A stretch of DNA of 64,000 nucleotides from Pelatocladus maniniholoensis HA4357-MV3. Its GTDB lineage: Bacteria > Cyanobacteriota > Cyanobacteriia > Cyanobacteriales > Nostocaceae. Each line of letters starts with the position of its first letter. The first letter of the stretch is position 1. Below, piece after piece: positions 25,432-36,106 of the stretch. The notes under the pieces were generated by a model. The model ran no database searches. It was given only the letters and a program-made list of their open reading frames with translations, and was not told the DNA's origin. A program made the translations under genes and the position numbers. The stretch lies in the NCBI GenBank assembly GCA_019359115.1, contig JAHHHW010000107.1, positions 1 to 64,000 of the forward strand. Reading direction: 5' to 3'.

Positions 25432-26940
25432 CTAAACTACATTTAGGAAACCATTTTGCAGCAAGTAGGTAGAGTAGGTCATAAACAGTTGTGTATCCAT
25501 CGCTGGACAAACAATACCACTACCAGCTAGTGCATTTAGTGTTGCTTCACAATTAATGATTGGTCTTCTACTTTGCAGGTACAAATCGGGAATAGTGATT
25601 TGTTCTTCTGACCAACGTTCTAATAAGAAAGGTCTGAGGGTATATAAAGGATTCTCTGCTGAAGAGATATCATTAATTAATTTTGTTTGCCATTCTTGAT
25701 AAGGAATTGGTTGAATAGCAAAACCAAGAGAATCCATCCATGCAAGTAAATCAGAGAAAGGAACAGGTGCAGGATGCTGTAAGTGAAATGCTTTTCCTAA
25801 AGATGCTTCTTGTTTTGAGAGATAAACAATAGATTTGCTGACATAATCAACAGGTGATGCATCCAACCGATAATCTACATCAGGGAAGTATCCCATCTGG
25901 ATACAACCTTTAATTACCAAGTTGATAAAATCATCTGTATTACAAACACCTGTTTGGCTATCTCCTGCAATTAAAGGTGGTCTGTGGATAGTTACAGGAA
26001 GTCCGCGATCGTGAGCAATTGTGACTAGTTTTTCTGCTACCCATTTTGTTTGTGAGTAACCCAGAAAAATACCTTGCCAATGCTCAAAGCTATCGTCTTC
26101 TTTGACAATTTTACCAGCATAGAATGGTGATTCAAATACAGCCACACTAGAAACATAATGTACTGGCTTGACTTTAAAAAGACACGCCAAACGTAATACT
26201 TCTTGTGTACCTAAAACATTTGGTGTTTTGAGTGCAGAATAAGGATAAACATAATTGAGTGTTGCAGCACTATGATAAATACTATCAAGATTAGCAGCTA
26301 ACATTTCAAAGGCTTCTTTGCTAATTCCTAATAGCGGCTGAGATAAATCACCAATTACTGGTATAATTCGAGGACGGAATATTTCATTCCAAAGTCCATA
26401 ACTTTGCAAGTTTTTCGTGAGTTTTTGCTTACCTGCTTCTGGATGAGCAGCACGTACTAAACAATAAATATCAGCATTGGTTTGCTGTAGCAATTCGTAG
26501 ATTAAAAAAGCTCCTAAAAATCCTGTTCCACCTGTAATAAACACATTATTTGGTTCACTTGTGAACACAAAAGAACCAGATGCAGGATGAATATTAGGAT
26601 CAAGAACAACTTCAGCACTTAAATCCAAAACAGGAGCGACATTTTTAACTGCAACAGTTTCTTGTATATCTGATGCTAATTCTTGTGATTCTTCGGCTAA
26701 ACGTTGAGAAAGTAAAGCAATAGTTGGGTAATGCCATAATAATGTCGGAGCTATTTTAAATCCGAGCATTTTTTCGGCTTTTGTGACAATTAACATCGCC
26801 TGAGTAGAATCCAAACCATAAGTATCTAATGGTTGTTCGGTATCAACTTGCTCTGCTTCTACTTGGAGAGTTTCGGCAAGATTAGATAACAACCAAGCTT
26901 GAATTTCTGCTGCTGATAAAGATTTTTTTGTTGTCATCAT
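25432..26940 (-). CDS. hglB: HglB (HetM), ACP-thioester reductase
   Basis: The 502-residue protein has an N-terminal acyl carrier domain ([13 protein letters not shown], Ser near residue 45) and a C-terminal thioester reductase domain with [20 protein letters not shown] and the catalytic Tyr-Lys in YSQTKW. It is expected to take the finished polyketide/fatty chain from the synthase and release it by NADPH reduction as an aldehyde or alcohol, the step that gives the fatty alcohol aglycone. The start lies 2 bases after the stop of the PfaD-type gene, so both are one operon. Confidence 0.93.
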   Translation of the reverse strand: MMTTKKSLSAAEIQAWLLSNLAETLQVEAEQVDTEQPLDTYGLDSTQAMLIVTKAEKMLGFKIAPTLLWHYPTIALLSQRLAEESQELASDIQETVAVKNVAPVLDLSAEVVLDPNIHPASGSFVFTSEPNNVFITGGTGFLGAFLIYELLQQTNADIYCLVRAAHPEAGKQKLTKNLQSYGLWNEIFRPRIIPVIGDLSQPLLGISKEAFEMLAANLDSIYHSAATLNYVYPYSALKTPNVLGTQEVLRLACLFKVKPVHYVSSVAVFESPFYAGKIVKEDDSFEHWQGIFLGYSQTKWVAEKLVTIAHDRGLPVTIHRPPLIAGDSQTGVCNTDDFINLVIKGCIQMGYFPDVDYRLDASPVDYVSKSIVYLSKQEASLGKAFHLQHPAPVPFSDLLAWMDSLGFAIQPIPYQEWQTKLINDISSAENPLYTLRPFLLERWSEEQITIPDLYLQSRRPIINCEATLNALAGSGIVCPAMDTQLFMTYSTYLLQNGFLNVV

Positions 26941-26942
26941 AT

Positions 26943-28604
26943 TTAGACTTCCAATGTAGAATTCACAGGTATGTACTGGCTGTAGTAATTTGGAATTTGC
27001 AGCCCTTGAGTTTTCAAACTTTGAATTCGGTATAAATAGGTAGAACCGATCATTAGATGATTAGCAACATCCACGACGCGGCGATGATTTGGATCTGCTA
27101 GATAAGAACCACGTACCCAGTCATTAAAGCTACCTATTGCTGGGCCACACCAAATTTGATAATCAACTTCTCGACCTTTTTCTCCAGCATGAGACCAGCG
27201 AGAAGATAATCCTAAATACCAACGGAAAATTAGCGCCATTTTCAATTTAGGATTATTCACAGCTTTCCCCAATTTCTCTGGATTTTTCTGGGATAAATAA
27301 GAAGCTGTTTCTTCCCAAACTTGAGCAAGTGGCTTACGAAAAACTTGTTTTTCTAGTTTCTCTCTTTCTTGAGTCGGAATCTCATCAATTGAGTTATAAT
27401 TTCTGTATATTTCATATAACTTTTGAGCGCGGAGAGGAAACATTGTACCGCGTTTGAGAACTTGCAGTTTTACCCCCATTTCAAACATATCTGCGGCTGG
27501 GGCCATCATCACATCAGCCATATCTGCTTGTGCTAACAATTGTTTGGTATGCTGACAACTTCCTGCTTCAATACATGATTGGTTAATTGAACCTGTCACC
27601 ACATATGCAGCACCCATCATAAAAGCAGCTAAAGCAGATTGTGGTGTAGCAATTCCACCTGCAATTCCGACTCGGATAGGTTTTTCATATTTATATTGTG
27701 CCTGAATTTCATCCCGCAAAGACACAATCGAAGGTAGCAAGCAAACCAGTGGACGATTATCAGTATGACCACCAGAATCTGCTTCTGCTGTAATATCATC
27801 AGCAAGGGGAATTTTAGCTGCTAAATTTGCTTGTAATTCACTAATTAATCCTTGTGTAACCAATTCTTGCAGCATTTTTTGCGGCGCTGGTTGCATAAAT
27901 TTAGTTGCAACTTCACGGCGGGAAATTTTAGCAATGATTTTGTTTTTTATTTCAATTTCATTAGCTGAATTGACACCCAATCCTGCGGCACGGTAATAAA
28001 CTATGTTGGGAGTAATATCTAAAAAAGCCGAAGCTTCTATAGTTCTTACGCCATAATTGAGATATAAATCTACAGCACCGCGTTCTAGTGCAGGCTCATT
28101 AGGACTATGAATTAAATTAAAAGCGTAAGGCCCATTGGGTAAGGCGTATTGGATGCGGTTAATAGCTATTTCCAAGCGATTTGGCGGTAAACCACCTGCA
28201 CCAAAGGAAGCCAAAATTCCCTCTTTTCCTAAAGCAATGATCATTTCTTCTGAGGCGATTCCACCAGCCATTGCACCAGTGGTATAGGCATATTTCACAC
28301 CATGAAAAGCGAGAAAATTGGGGTCTCCTAATTGTTGTAATCTGATCGGTGGAATCACCATCAACAGTTCAATTTGTCCTGTTTTCCCATTATCAAGCGG
28401 AGACAAATAACCGTCGTTGGTGACACCAATTTTATTGTCAAGTTTAACGATATAACAAGGTTGATCTAATGCCAGGAGTTTTTCTTTGATTGTAGTAGGA
28501 TCAAAAGCTACGCAATCTAAGGAACCTTTCCATACTTGATTAAAGTTGTAAGGAGAACCATAAAATTCAAGACCATTTTCTAGTACCACATCTATTGTTT
28601 TCAC
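26943..28604 (-). CDS. PfaD-type enoyl reductase of the glycolipid synthase
   Basis: The 553-residue protein is a PfaD-family flavin enoyl reductase (nitronate monooxygenase-like TIM barrel). Signatures are the [21 protein letters not shown] start of the barrel, [31 protein letters not shown], and the tail region [18 protein letters not shown]. It would reduce the enoyl intermediate of each cycle that is carried to full saturation. In PUFA synthases it acts in trans, which fits its place between hglC and hglB. The spacing to hglB is 2 bases. Confidence 0.88.
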   Translation of the reverse strand: MKTIDVVLENGLEFYGSPYNFNQVWKGSLDCVAFDPTTIKEKLLALDQPCYIVKLDNKIGVTNDGYLSPLDNGKTGQIELLMVIPPIRLQQLGDPNFLAFHGVKYAYTTGAMAGGIASEEMIIALGKEGILASFGAGGLPPNRLEIAINRIQYALPNGPYAFNLIHSPNEPALERGAVDLYLNYGVRTIEASAFLDITPNIVYYRAAGLGVNSANEIEIKNKIIAKISRREVATKFMQPAPQKMLQELVTQGLISELQANLAAKIPLADDITAEADSGGHTDNRPLVCLLPSIVSLRDEIQAQYKYEKPIRVGIAGGIATPQSALAAFMMGAAYVVTGSINQSCIEAGSCQHTKQLLAQADMADVMMAPAADMFEMGVKLQVLKRGTMFPLRAQKLYEIYRNYNSIDEIPTQEREKLEKQVFRKPLAQVWEETASYLSQKNPEKLGKAVNNPKLKMALIFRWYLGLSSRWSHAGEKGREVDYQIWCGPAIGSFNDWVRGSYLADPNHRRVVDVANHLMIGSTYLYRIQSLKTQGLQIPNYYSQYIPVNSTLEV

Positions 28605-28768
28605 CGTAGTGATTCCTCAAGATAATTATTAGGAGTTGATTTATATTGCAATCCTAGTTGAAAGTATTTTTGAATTAATCGCAGAGTACGCAGAGGAACG
28701 AGGAGAGAAGGAGTTGTTATATGGCTTACGCATTCTCCTATTCCTCTGTCTGTCTTCTCTGCGGTTTT

Positions 28769-31700
28769 TTACTCACTCAGTAAATTTTCAACACAAGCGA
28801 TTTGTAATTGAATCAGTTCGCTGATTTGCTGGCTAAATTCCTGACGAGATTGTAAGAAAGCGTCATGGGTTTTATGAACTTGGAAATTATTGGTGTTTAG
28901 TTGTTGGTAATGAGATTGATTGAGGAGGGTAATGGGTTGGATAATGATCTCAGGATTTGCTGTTGACTCAACAAATTGTACTTCTGCTTTTGGCTCTAAG
29001 CTGTTATCCATGATATTTTGTAGCGGCATTTTTTCCGGTTGAGTCGCAGGAGGATTGATGGGTTGAGGTTTTTTGGTAGTTATGGAGATGTTGCGGAAGA
29101 GTTGTTTGTTTTCTTCTGTTAAAATTTTGTCAGTTATGCTTTGTCCACCCAGGGTGACTTTTTTGAGTGTGAGTTTGGATTTTTTACTAGTTTCTGTTAT
29201 CTGGGTGTAGAGTGGTAACAGGTCAACAGAAACTTGATGGCTGACGAGTTTTGCTAAAGCTCTGACAATACCAGAATGATCGTCTAAACCTCTGCGATTC
29301 AGGGATATGGTAATGTGTTGTTTGCTGTCGAGAATTTTATCTATCCAGCGTGAACAAATATTACCTGCACCAGTTTCGATAAAGATTCTCGCGCCATCAT
29401 CATAGACTCGGTTGACTAGGCGGGGAAAATCTAGTTGTTGGGATAAACCTGTGGCGATACTGTTGGCGATCACACTACTTTCTATTCTCACTGGACCATA
29501 CTCAGCAGCAGAGTAGAGGGTAACATCTGGTAGGTTTTTCTGGATGGGTAGGGTGTTGACTCTGGCGATTTCACTATACTCGGAACCCATCGCCTCACAA
29601 TGGATCACGTGATCGAAGGGGGCGCGGAAAGCGTTACAGCCTAATATTTGAATGATTCTTTCACAAGCTGCTGGTTGACCGGCGATGACAACTTCTTCTG
29701 GTGTGTTGATTTGGGTTAAGAAGACGCGCTTCTCATATTTGAGGTATTCTCTGACTTGCGATGGGGTTGTCATGAGAACATAGTTAGCCCAGAAATTATT
29801 ATCCTGAGTTGGTGGTAATTGCCAATACTGGCGAACGGCTGTTTTTGCACCAGATAATCTGTCGGCGAATAGGGATGAGTCGTGGAGAGCGCGGATTCCT
29901 TGGGTGAAGTTATCCCAGACACCCGTTGCAGACATCATACTGGTTTCACCCAAGCTGTAACCAAAGACAAATTCGGGTTTGACTTGGAATTGATCGCGAA
30001 TGATTTGGGTGATGAATCTGGTAAACAGCATGTCTACATCGAAAATGGCTAGAGGATCATCGAGAAATTGCTGTTCTTTGGTTTCAAGTTGGCGAGATGA
30101 AAGTTTATTTAAGCTTCGGGGAAAGACGATGGGGGAGATATCGGCGACAAGGTTTTGTAGTTCTTTAATGGCGATGTCGTCGAGGATATTCGGGAATAGA
30201 CGGAACAGATTACGCCCAATACCTAGATAAGAGTTGACTGCTGCTGGATAGACATAAGCAATTCCCCCACGTTTACCCAATGGTTTGGCTGTGAAGTAAC
30301 TACCTAGTGGTGTTTGCCAATCTTGTTGTTTGGTAAAGGCGTTATCTATACCTTTTCTGGCGGCTGCAATTTCTCTGGTGAGTTCGTTTTGGTTGTGTGC
30401 CAGAATTACTAGGATGTAGTTTGCACTTAAATCTAGTTTATAGTTGGCAAAAGCTAAATTAGCAGCGTTGGCGAGAGAAGTACCGTTGCTGACGGTGTTT
30501 TCCAGGGCGTCAAGTTGGGTAAGTAAATCTGTGCGATCGCGTCCAGTGATTGGGAATAAATAAAAGGGTGTTTGCTGCAAAAATTTGCTGCTGCGTTCTT
30601 GTTGTTCTGGTTCTTCTGATAAGATGGCATGAGCATAACTGCCATCTATTCCTATACTATTGATAGCAGCAATTCTTTTTGTCGCTTGTTTGTCGAGAAA
30701 CCAAGGTCTTGATTCTGTTGCAACGTAGAAGGGAGTGTGGGGAGAATTCACTCCCGCTTGTACCTGATCTTTAACTCCACTCCAATTTGGTGTACCTGGA
30801 ATATATCTATAGTAAAGACACAAAGCAGTCTTGATTAAACTAGCAATTCCTGATGCAGTGTATGTATGACCAATATTAGCTTTAACACTGCCAATTGCAT
30901 AGTTTAAATCATTTGCACTTCCTGGATAAGCCCTAAGTAAACCTGTGATTTCGGCTTCGTCTTCTTGTTTATTACCACTACCGTAAACTTCTAAATAGTT
31001 AACGTCAGATGGTTTGATACCCGCCATTAACAAAGCTTGTTGGCTAACTTGGTGAACGGCTTGAGAATTACTCTCACCCAGACGATCTTGCACAAAACTG
31101 ATTGCATCAACGGCTGCGTAAATGCGATCGCGCTCTTTTTTGGCAGTTTCATGCAGTTTTAAAACTACTGCACCTGCACCTTCTCCAACCATCCAGCCAT
31201 TGACTTTTTGATCATAACTGAGGGTATTTGCACCAGAATTAATTGCTGTTCTTTGATTACGCAATAATACATTTTCCATCCCACCAGCTAAATCAATTGC
31301 ACCCACAAGTACAGCATCTGCTTCCCCGGTTATGAGTAAATGTTGGGCAACTTCCAAAACTTTGAAAGTGGAATTTTCACCCGCCGTTATGGTAAATGCA
31401 GGCGCTGTGAAATCCCACAGCGAAGAAATGCGACTCGCCATAATATTGGCGATGTAACTTACATATTCGCTGCTTTCAACGGGATGGTGAATACCATCTT
31501 TAACAATAGTTTCTAACTGCTTAACTTTATCGGTTGGTAGAGAAATTTCTCCGGCAATTAAACCTTCTTTAATCTGCCAATCTAAATTCCATCTTTGCTG
31601 TAAATGATGTGCAGAAAATTCTGTTTCTGCGGCAATTATTACTGATACATTTGCACCTTCTTTAATGCCTGCATCTTTTAAGGCACGTTCGGCAACTTTC

Positions 31701-33376
31701 AATAATAATAATTGTTGTTGATTGAGTTTTTCTAGTTCGTTCGGTGGAATTTTGCTGGAAACTGTATCGATTTCAAAATCTGTAATGTACGCGCCTAATG
31801 GTGGTTTACCGTCAGCTAAACCGTATTTTTTCAGTAACTCTGCTTGGTTTTCTATTCCGTACCATCTCTGGGGTGGTAGAGGAATAAAATGTTGTTTACC
31901 TTCGTAAATACTGCGTTCAAAAGCATCTAAACCATCGCAGCCACCAAAAAAGGCATCCATGCCGATAATAGCGAGTTTAGCGGGGTGCAGAGATTTTTCT
32001 GGTGTGACTGATTCTGTTGTATTTCCTTCTTCCAAAATCATATGGGCATTAGTTCCACCCAAACCAAACGCACTGATAGCAGCGCGTTTTATCGGTTGAT
32101 TTTCCGGCCAATTGCTGGTGTTGGTAACAATGCGTTGCGGTGAGACAACATTGTTGTCTGTACCCATCGGTTCTGTAATATTGATTGTGCCTGGAATTAC
32201 GCCATTAGACATGCTCATCAGCACTTTCATTAAGCTAACGCTGCCAGCAGCTGTCAGCAAGTGACCAACGTTAGATTTTACAGAACCGAGTAAAGGTGTG
32301 GCTTGATATTTACCAAAGAATGATTCTATAGATTGAAATTCGGTAGTATCGCCTAACAATGTGCCAGTCGCATGGCATTCCATGTAATCTATATTGTTAG
32401 GATTGATTTGTGCTTCTTGGTAGGCGCGTTCAAAAGCCAAGGTTTGTCCTTTGGAATTGGGGCTGAGTAAGTGTTTACCCCGACCATCATTAGAAAGACC
32501 GTTACCCGTAATGGTAGCATAAATGCGATCGCCATCTCTAACAGCATCACTATATCGCTTCAGCACCACCATCCCCACACCTTCCGCAGTCAGCATCCCC
32601 CGCGATAATTTATCTAAGGGACGGCTGATATCATCGTTTTCGGGATATCCTTGAATACCAGAAAACAACATTCTAATAAATAGCGGATCTGCACAGCTGA
32701 TACCACCTGCTAACATCAAATCAGCTTTATTTGTCCACAGATAATGCGATGCTAACTTGATAGAATATTGTGGTGATGAACAAGCAGCATCTAAACAAAA
32801 GTGAATATTTGATAATGAGAAAGCTTGGGCGATGATTGCTGCTGGTAAGCCTGAGATCATCGCATTGTAAAATGAGGCTTGAGCAGATGAATTTAAAGTA
32901 GCTAAATCGAAGTCTTGCTGTTGTAATAGTTCTCTGATCGCTGGTGTAAGAATTTGTTGATAAATTGGTGCGAATAATTGATTAGATGCTTTGGTAGGGA
33001 GAGAGAGTGTACCTAATATGACTCCGCATTGAGAGAGAATAGATTCTTGATTTAGATAACCGCTATGTTGTAAAGCTTGTTTGGCAACAAGCAGTGACCA
33101 TTTAAAGGTATTATCTAGTTTTTCTAGTAATTCGGCTGGTAGTTTATAGCCTGTAGGATCAAATTGAAAATCACGGATGAATCCACCTTTGAGTGAGTAG
33201 ATTTTATCTGCTTTTCCTTTACTTGGTTCGTAAAATGTTTGGGGATTGACTCCGATTTCTTGGGAGGTGAGAGATGATGTCGAATCTTTTTTTTTAATCA
33301 GGTCTTGCCAAAATTCTTCTGGATTTTTGGCATTGGGAAATAGGCATGAAAATCCAATAATTGCTATTTTTTCCAC
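28769..33376 (-). CDS. hglC: HglC, KS-CLF-AT subunit of the heterocyst glycolipid synthase
   Basis: The 1535-residue protein has a ketosynthase (about 1-450; Cys199 in DAACSS, ECHATGT and NVGHLLTAAG with both His). A chain-length-factor-like second KS follows (about 465-925). In it the Cys position reads TAGENS near residue 666, while ANIGHTYTASG is kept. An acyltransferase comes third (about 1050-1330; Ser1141 in GYSLGE). The last 100 residues hold a helical segment (VHKTHDAFLQSRQEFSQQ) similar to repeats in HglE. It should condense units together with HglE and HglD. The arrangement resembles PfaC with an added AT. Confidence 0.85.
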   Translation of the reverse strand: MEKIAIIGFSCLFPNAKNPEEFWQDLIKKKDSTSSLTSQEIGVNPQTFYEPSKGKADKIYSLKGGFIRDFQFDPTGYKLPAELLEKLDNTFKWSLLVAKQALQHSGYLNQESILSQCGVILGTLSLPTKASNQLFAPIYQQILTPAIRELLQQQDFDLATLNSSAQASFYNAMISGLPAAIIAQAFSLSNIHFCLDAACSSPQYSIKLASHYLWTNKADLMLAGGISCADPLFIRMLFSGIQGYPENDDISRPLDKLSRGMLTAEGVGMVVLKRYSDAVRDGDRIYATITGNGLSNDGRGKHLLSPNSKGQTLAFERAYQEAQINPNNIDYMECHATGTLLGDTTEFQSIESFFGKYQATPLLGSVKSNVGHLLTAAGSVSLMKVLMSMSNGVIPGTINITEPMGTDNNVVSPQRIVTNTSNWPENQPIKRAAISAFGLGGTNAHMILEEGNTTESVTPEKSLHPAKLAIIGMDAFFGGCDGLDAFERSIYEGKQHFIPLPPQRWYGIENQAELLKKYGLADGKPPLGAYITDFEIDTVSSKIPPNELEKLNQQQLLLLKVAERALKDAGIKEGANVSVIIAAETEFSAHHLQQRWNLDWQIKEGLIAGEISLPTDKVKQLETIVKDGIHHPVESSEYVSYIANIMASRISSLWDFTAPAFTITAGENSTFKVLEVAQHLLITGEADAVLVGAIDLAGGMENVLLRNQRTAINSGANTLSYDQKVNGWMVGEGAGAVVLKLHETAKKERDRIYAAVDAISFVQDRLGESNSQAVHQVSQQALLMAGIKPSDVNYLEVYGSGNKQEDEAEITGLLRAYPGSANDLNYAIGSVKANIGHTYTASGIASLIKTALCLYYRYIPGTPNWSGVKDQVQAGVNSPHTPFYVATESRPWFLDKQATKRIAAINSIGIDGSYAHAILSEEPEQQERSSKFLQQTPFYLFPITGRDRTDLLTQLDALENTVSNGTSLANAANLAFANYKLDLSANYILVILAHNQNELTREIAAARKGIDNAFTKQQDWQTPLGSYFTAKPLGKRGGIAYVYPAAVNSYLGIGRNLFRLFPNILDDIAIKELQNLVADISPIVFPRSLNKLSSRQLETKEQQFLDDPLAIFDVDMLFTRFITQIIRDQFQVKPEFVFGYSLGETSMMSATGVWDNFTQGIRALHDSSLFADRLSGAKTAVRQYWQLPPTQDNNFWANYVLMTTPSQVREYLKYEKRVFLTQINTPEEVVIAGQPAACERIIQILGCNAFRAPFDHVIHCEAMGSEYSEIARVNTLPIQKNLPDVTLYSAAEYGPVRIESSVIANSIATGLSQQLDFPRLVNRVYDDGARIFIETGAGNICSRWIDKILDSKQHITISLNRRGLDDHSGIVRALAKLVSHQVSVDLLPLYTQITETSKKSKLTLKKVTLGGQSITDKILTEENKQLFRNISITTKKPQPINPPATQPEKMPLQNIMDNSLEPKAEVQFVESTANPEIIIQPITLLNQSHYQQLNTNNFQVHKTHDAFLQSRQEFSQQISELIQLQIACVENLLSE

Positions 33377-33585
33377 GGGGGAACTCCTAAGTCTTAATGC
33401 TTTAAACGCAGAGTGTTACAGAGGGTATGCAGGGTTTTTATGAGTGAATATTTAATATCAAGTTCGGCTAATTGCTTACAATAAACTGCTAGGCTGTTGG
33501 TCATTTATTTTTCCCATTACCAATTACCAATTACCAGCCTATGCGACAGTATAAGTAATAAAAGCAAACATGATATAATTGGTGT

Positions 33586-35325
33586 TTAGGATTTTGGCTG
33601 CATTAATTTTGCTGGGAAAATTATACCTTTACCTCCGAGAAGTTGGGAGTAAATTTTTCCTTGTTTGTCGTGTACGAAGAAGTCAGCAATAACACCTGTT
33701 TGGGTTTTACTTTTGACTTCACAGGAGACGTAGAAAGATTGGTTATAAGGAGTTTTGGCAAATTGTTCGTATTTTTCTTGTTGTCCTGGTAAGCAAATTT
33801 CTTGATGGTAATGGTTTAGCCAAATCCACAAAGGATGGGTGCTTAGATCGGTTGTGAATCCATTGATCCAATATGCTGGAAATTGTCCTTGTTTGGTTTT
33901 GTCGATTTCTTGCCAACAACATTCGACGGTTATTTTTTCGGAGTTAATATTTATGATTCTTCTAAGTTGTTGAAATGCTGGACCATGAAATAATGCTGAT
34001 TCTCCTGTTTGATAAAAGTCTTTACCTGTGGTGGTAATGATATTATCTTCTGTGAGGTTCAGTTTCTCATAAATAGGGGCTGGCGGAATATCACGCAGGA
34101 GTTTAACTTGTGTGCTGAAATGATATATGGTTTTACCTTCGGGATTTTTACTCCAGATTTTGCACAATATATTTACTTCGTGATTATCAATATTTTTGGA
34201 TGTTTCTTGTAAGTCGAGAATGTATTCATCAGCTAGGGTTTCATTAAAGGTGATTCCTTTAAAAATACGGAAATCTGTGCTACTGAATGCTTTATAGCCT
34301 GGATATAATTTTTCACAGACATCAGACATCCATGAAACTGCACAGGTAGCTGGTAAAACCGGATTCCCAGCGATGACATGATCCTGTAAAAAGGGATTTG
34401 CTGCAAGTGTCAGTTTGCGACGGATACGATAGGTGTGGAGTTCAGTATCTAAAGGCGCAGCTGGTGTAGGCATGGGGCTACCAATCACAACTTGTGTGGT
34501 ATTGTGATTAGCATTATGCAGTTCTCTAACTAACATTTGTGTCCCAGCTTCTATTGGGATAATATCAATACCCCGACGCGCAAATTCTTTTTTCAATTGT
34601 GGTGTCACCATCCCACTATCCCAACCTCCCCAGTTAATTGCAACAACGTGAGATTGGGGATATTGTTGTTTGAATAAATGGGCTGATTTGTTAAGAATTT
34701 CGTTAGCGATCGCATAATCAGATTGTCCGATGTTACCGTAAAAACCAGTTACGGAAGAAAACAAAACTAAATGCTCAATCTGATTGGGTTTGACACAAGC
34801 TAAAATATTTTCTAGTCCTTGAACTTTGGCTGTATAAACTTTTTCAAAGTCTTGTTCGGTTTTCTTTTCGATTAATTTATCGGCTAAATTACCAGCACCG
34901 TGAATGATACCTGTAATTTCACCTATGCGTTCAACAGTCGCTGTAAGTTTTTGATTTAAAGCTGAAGTATCGGTGACATCTACACTAATATATTCAGCTT
35001 GTCCACCTGCTTGTTGAATTGCTGCTAATGTTTCTTGAATTTCTCGACTCGATGCTAGTTGATTATATAATTTCTGCACACTCATGGGTGTGGGCTTCTC
35101 TCCAGTGGAAAGAAGATATTCCATGATGCGTTTTTTTAATGTTGCTTCATCAAAACAATTTTGAGCAAAATCAGGTTCTGTTTCTAAAACTTCCGAACGT
35201 CCCAGCAAAATAAATTTACAAGGATGCTGCTGTGCTAATCTAATTGTACACTTAGCCGTAATTCCTTTAGCCCCACCACTAACCAAAAAAACAGATGTAG
35301 GGCGAATCTGAGTTGCTGTAATCAT
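33586..35325 (-). CDS. hglD: HglD, KR (catalytic half)-DH subunit
   Basis: The 579-residue protein starts with a catalytic ketoreductase half: VFLVSGGAKGITAKC at residues 12-26, FSSVTGFYGNIGQSDYAIAN with Ser and Tyr near 190-210. The structural half of the KR seems to lie at the end of HglE. A hotdog dehydratase follows from about 310 (FLQDHVIAGNPVLPA with the His). It would reduce the ketone and remove water during each elongation. The gap to hglC is 209 bases. Confidence 0.85.
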   Translation of the reverse strand: MITATQIRPTSVFLVSGGAKGITAKCTIRLAQQHPCKFILLGRSEVLETEPDFAQNCFDEATLKKRIMEYLLSTGEKPTPMSVQKLYNQLASSREIQETLAAIQQAGGQAEYISVDVTDTSALNQKLTATVERIGEITGIIHGAGNLADKLIEKKTEQDFEKVYTAKVQGLENILACVKPNQIEHLVLFSSVTGFYGNIGQSDYAIANEILNKSAHLFKQQYPQSHVVAINWGGWDSGMVTPQLKKEFARRGIDIIPIEAGTQMLVRELHNANHNTTQVVIGSPMPTPAAPLDTELHTYRIRRKLTLAANPFLQDHVIAGNPVLPATCAVSWMSDVCEKLYPGYKAFSSTDFRIFKGITFNETLADEYILDLQETSKNIDNHEVNILCKIWSKNPEGKTIYHFSTQVKLLRDIPPAPIYEKLNLTEDNIITTTGKDFYQTGESALFHGPAFQQLRRIININSEKITVECCWQEIDKTKQGQFPAYWINGFTTDLSTHPLWIWLNHYHQEICLPGQQEKYEQFAKTPYNQSFYVSCEVKSKTQTGVIADFFVHDKQGKIYSQLLGGKGIIFPAKLMQPKS

Positions 35326-35465
35326 AATTTATCCTCTCGCAGAGACTAACTAACTACAAAATATGAATGATTAGTAAAATTTGCTTCTTAACTACTCACC
35401 AATAAACAAACTAGTAATACTGCTCAAGCATCTGTTTGTATCGGTTTTATAAAAAAATCGAAATA

Positions 35466-36002
35466 CTAGTAGTTATAATTAACTGGATTACGTTGATTTG
35501 TAGGAGATTTTTGAGGCGGATTTTTGAAAGCGATCGCCATTATTAAAAACATCACCATCATGACAGCAATTATTATTGGTAAAGGAACAAAACTGTTTTC
35601 TTGAGATTCTGAATTAGAACTTGCACTTAATTTATTCCTAGTAGAGGAACTAGAACCTGAGCTTGATTTACTAGTAGAACTAGAACTAGATTTAATATTA
35701 GAAGATGAACTCAAATTAGAATTAGGATCAACTAATCGAATATCACCAAGGTCTTTTTGTTTTGGTGATAATTTTATTGAAGAGTTATAATTTTTGTAGC
35801 CATTGGCTTGAATAGATAATTGTGCCTGCAAATAATTGCTGTTATTAAAGTTAATTTTTAGTCGATATATCCCTTCCAAATCTGTGTAGGTAATCACTGA
35901 ATTACCTGCATATGTTAGTAAAACTTTCGCCCTACTAATGGGGGCTTGTTTTTTTTGGTCAACAACGCGACCGAGAAAAGTAATTGTTTGATGCTTGGAC
36001 AT
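35466..36002 (-). CDS. Membrane protein with carboxypeptidase-regulatory-like domain, between hglE and hglD
   Basis: The start is set at 36002 (MSKHQTITFLGRVVD), 178 residues. The first 95 residues resemble a carboxypeptidase-regulatory-like beta domain (GRVVDQKKQAPISRAKVLLTY, EGIYRLKI). A Ser-rich linker of about 40 residues follows, then one membrane helix (PLPIIIAVMMVMFLIMAIAF) and a short basic tail. It lies between the two parts of the PKS, 65 bases behind hglE... in the direction of transcription, so it is likely made with them. It may anchor the synthase at the membrane. Function unknown. Confidence 0.7.
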   Translation of the reverse strand: MSKHQTITFLGRVVDQKKQAPISRAKVLLTYAGNSVITYTDLEGIYRLKINFNNSNYLQAQLSIQANGYKNYNSSIKLSPKQKDLGDIRLVDPNSNLSSSSNIKSSSSSTSKSSSGSSSSTRNKLSASSNSESQENSFVPLPIIIAVMMVMFLIMAIAFKNPPQKSPTNQRNPVNYNY

Positions 36003-36106
36003 ATCTTCTGTCGCATATGAGAAATGGAAGTAGATTTTGAAGATGGGGAGACAAGGGAGAAATGATCTCAAACTTTCTCCCTTCTATGTCTTTATGTCCC
36101 TGTTTC

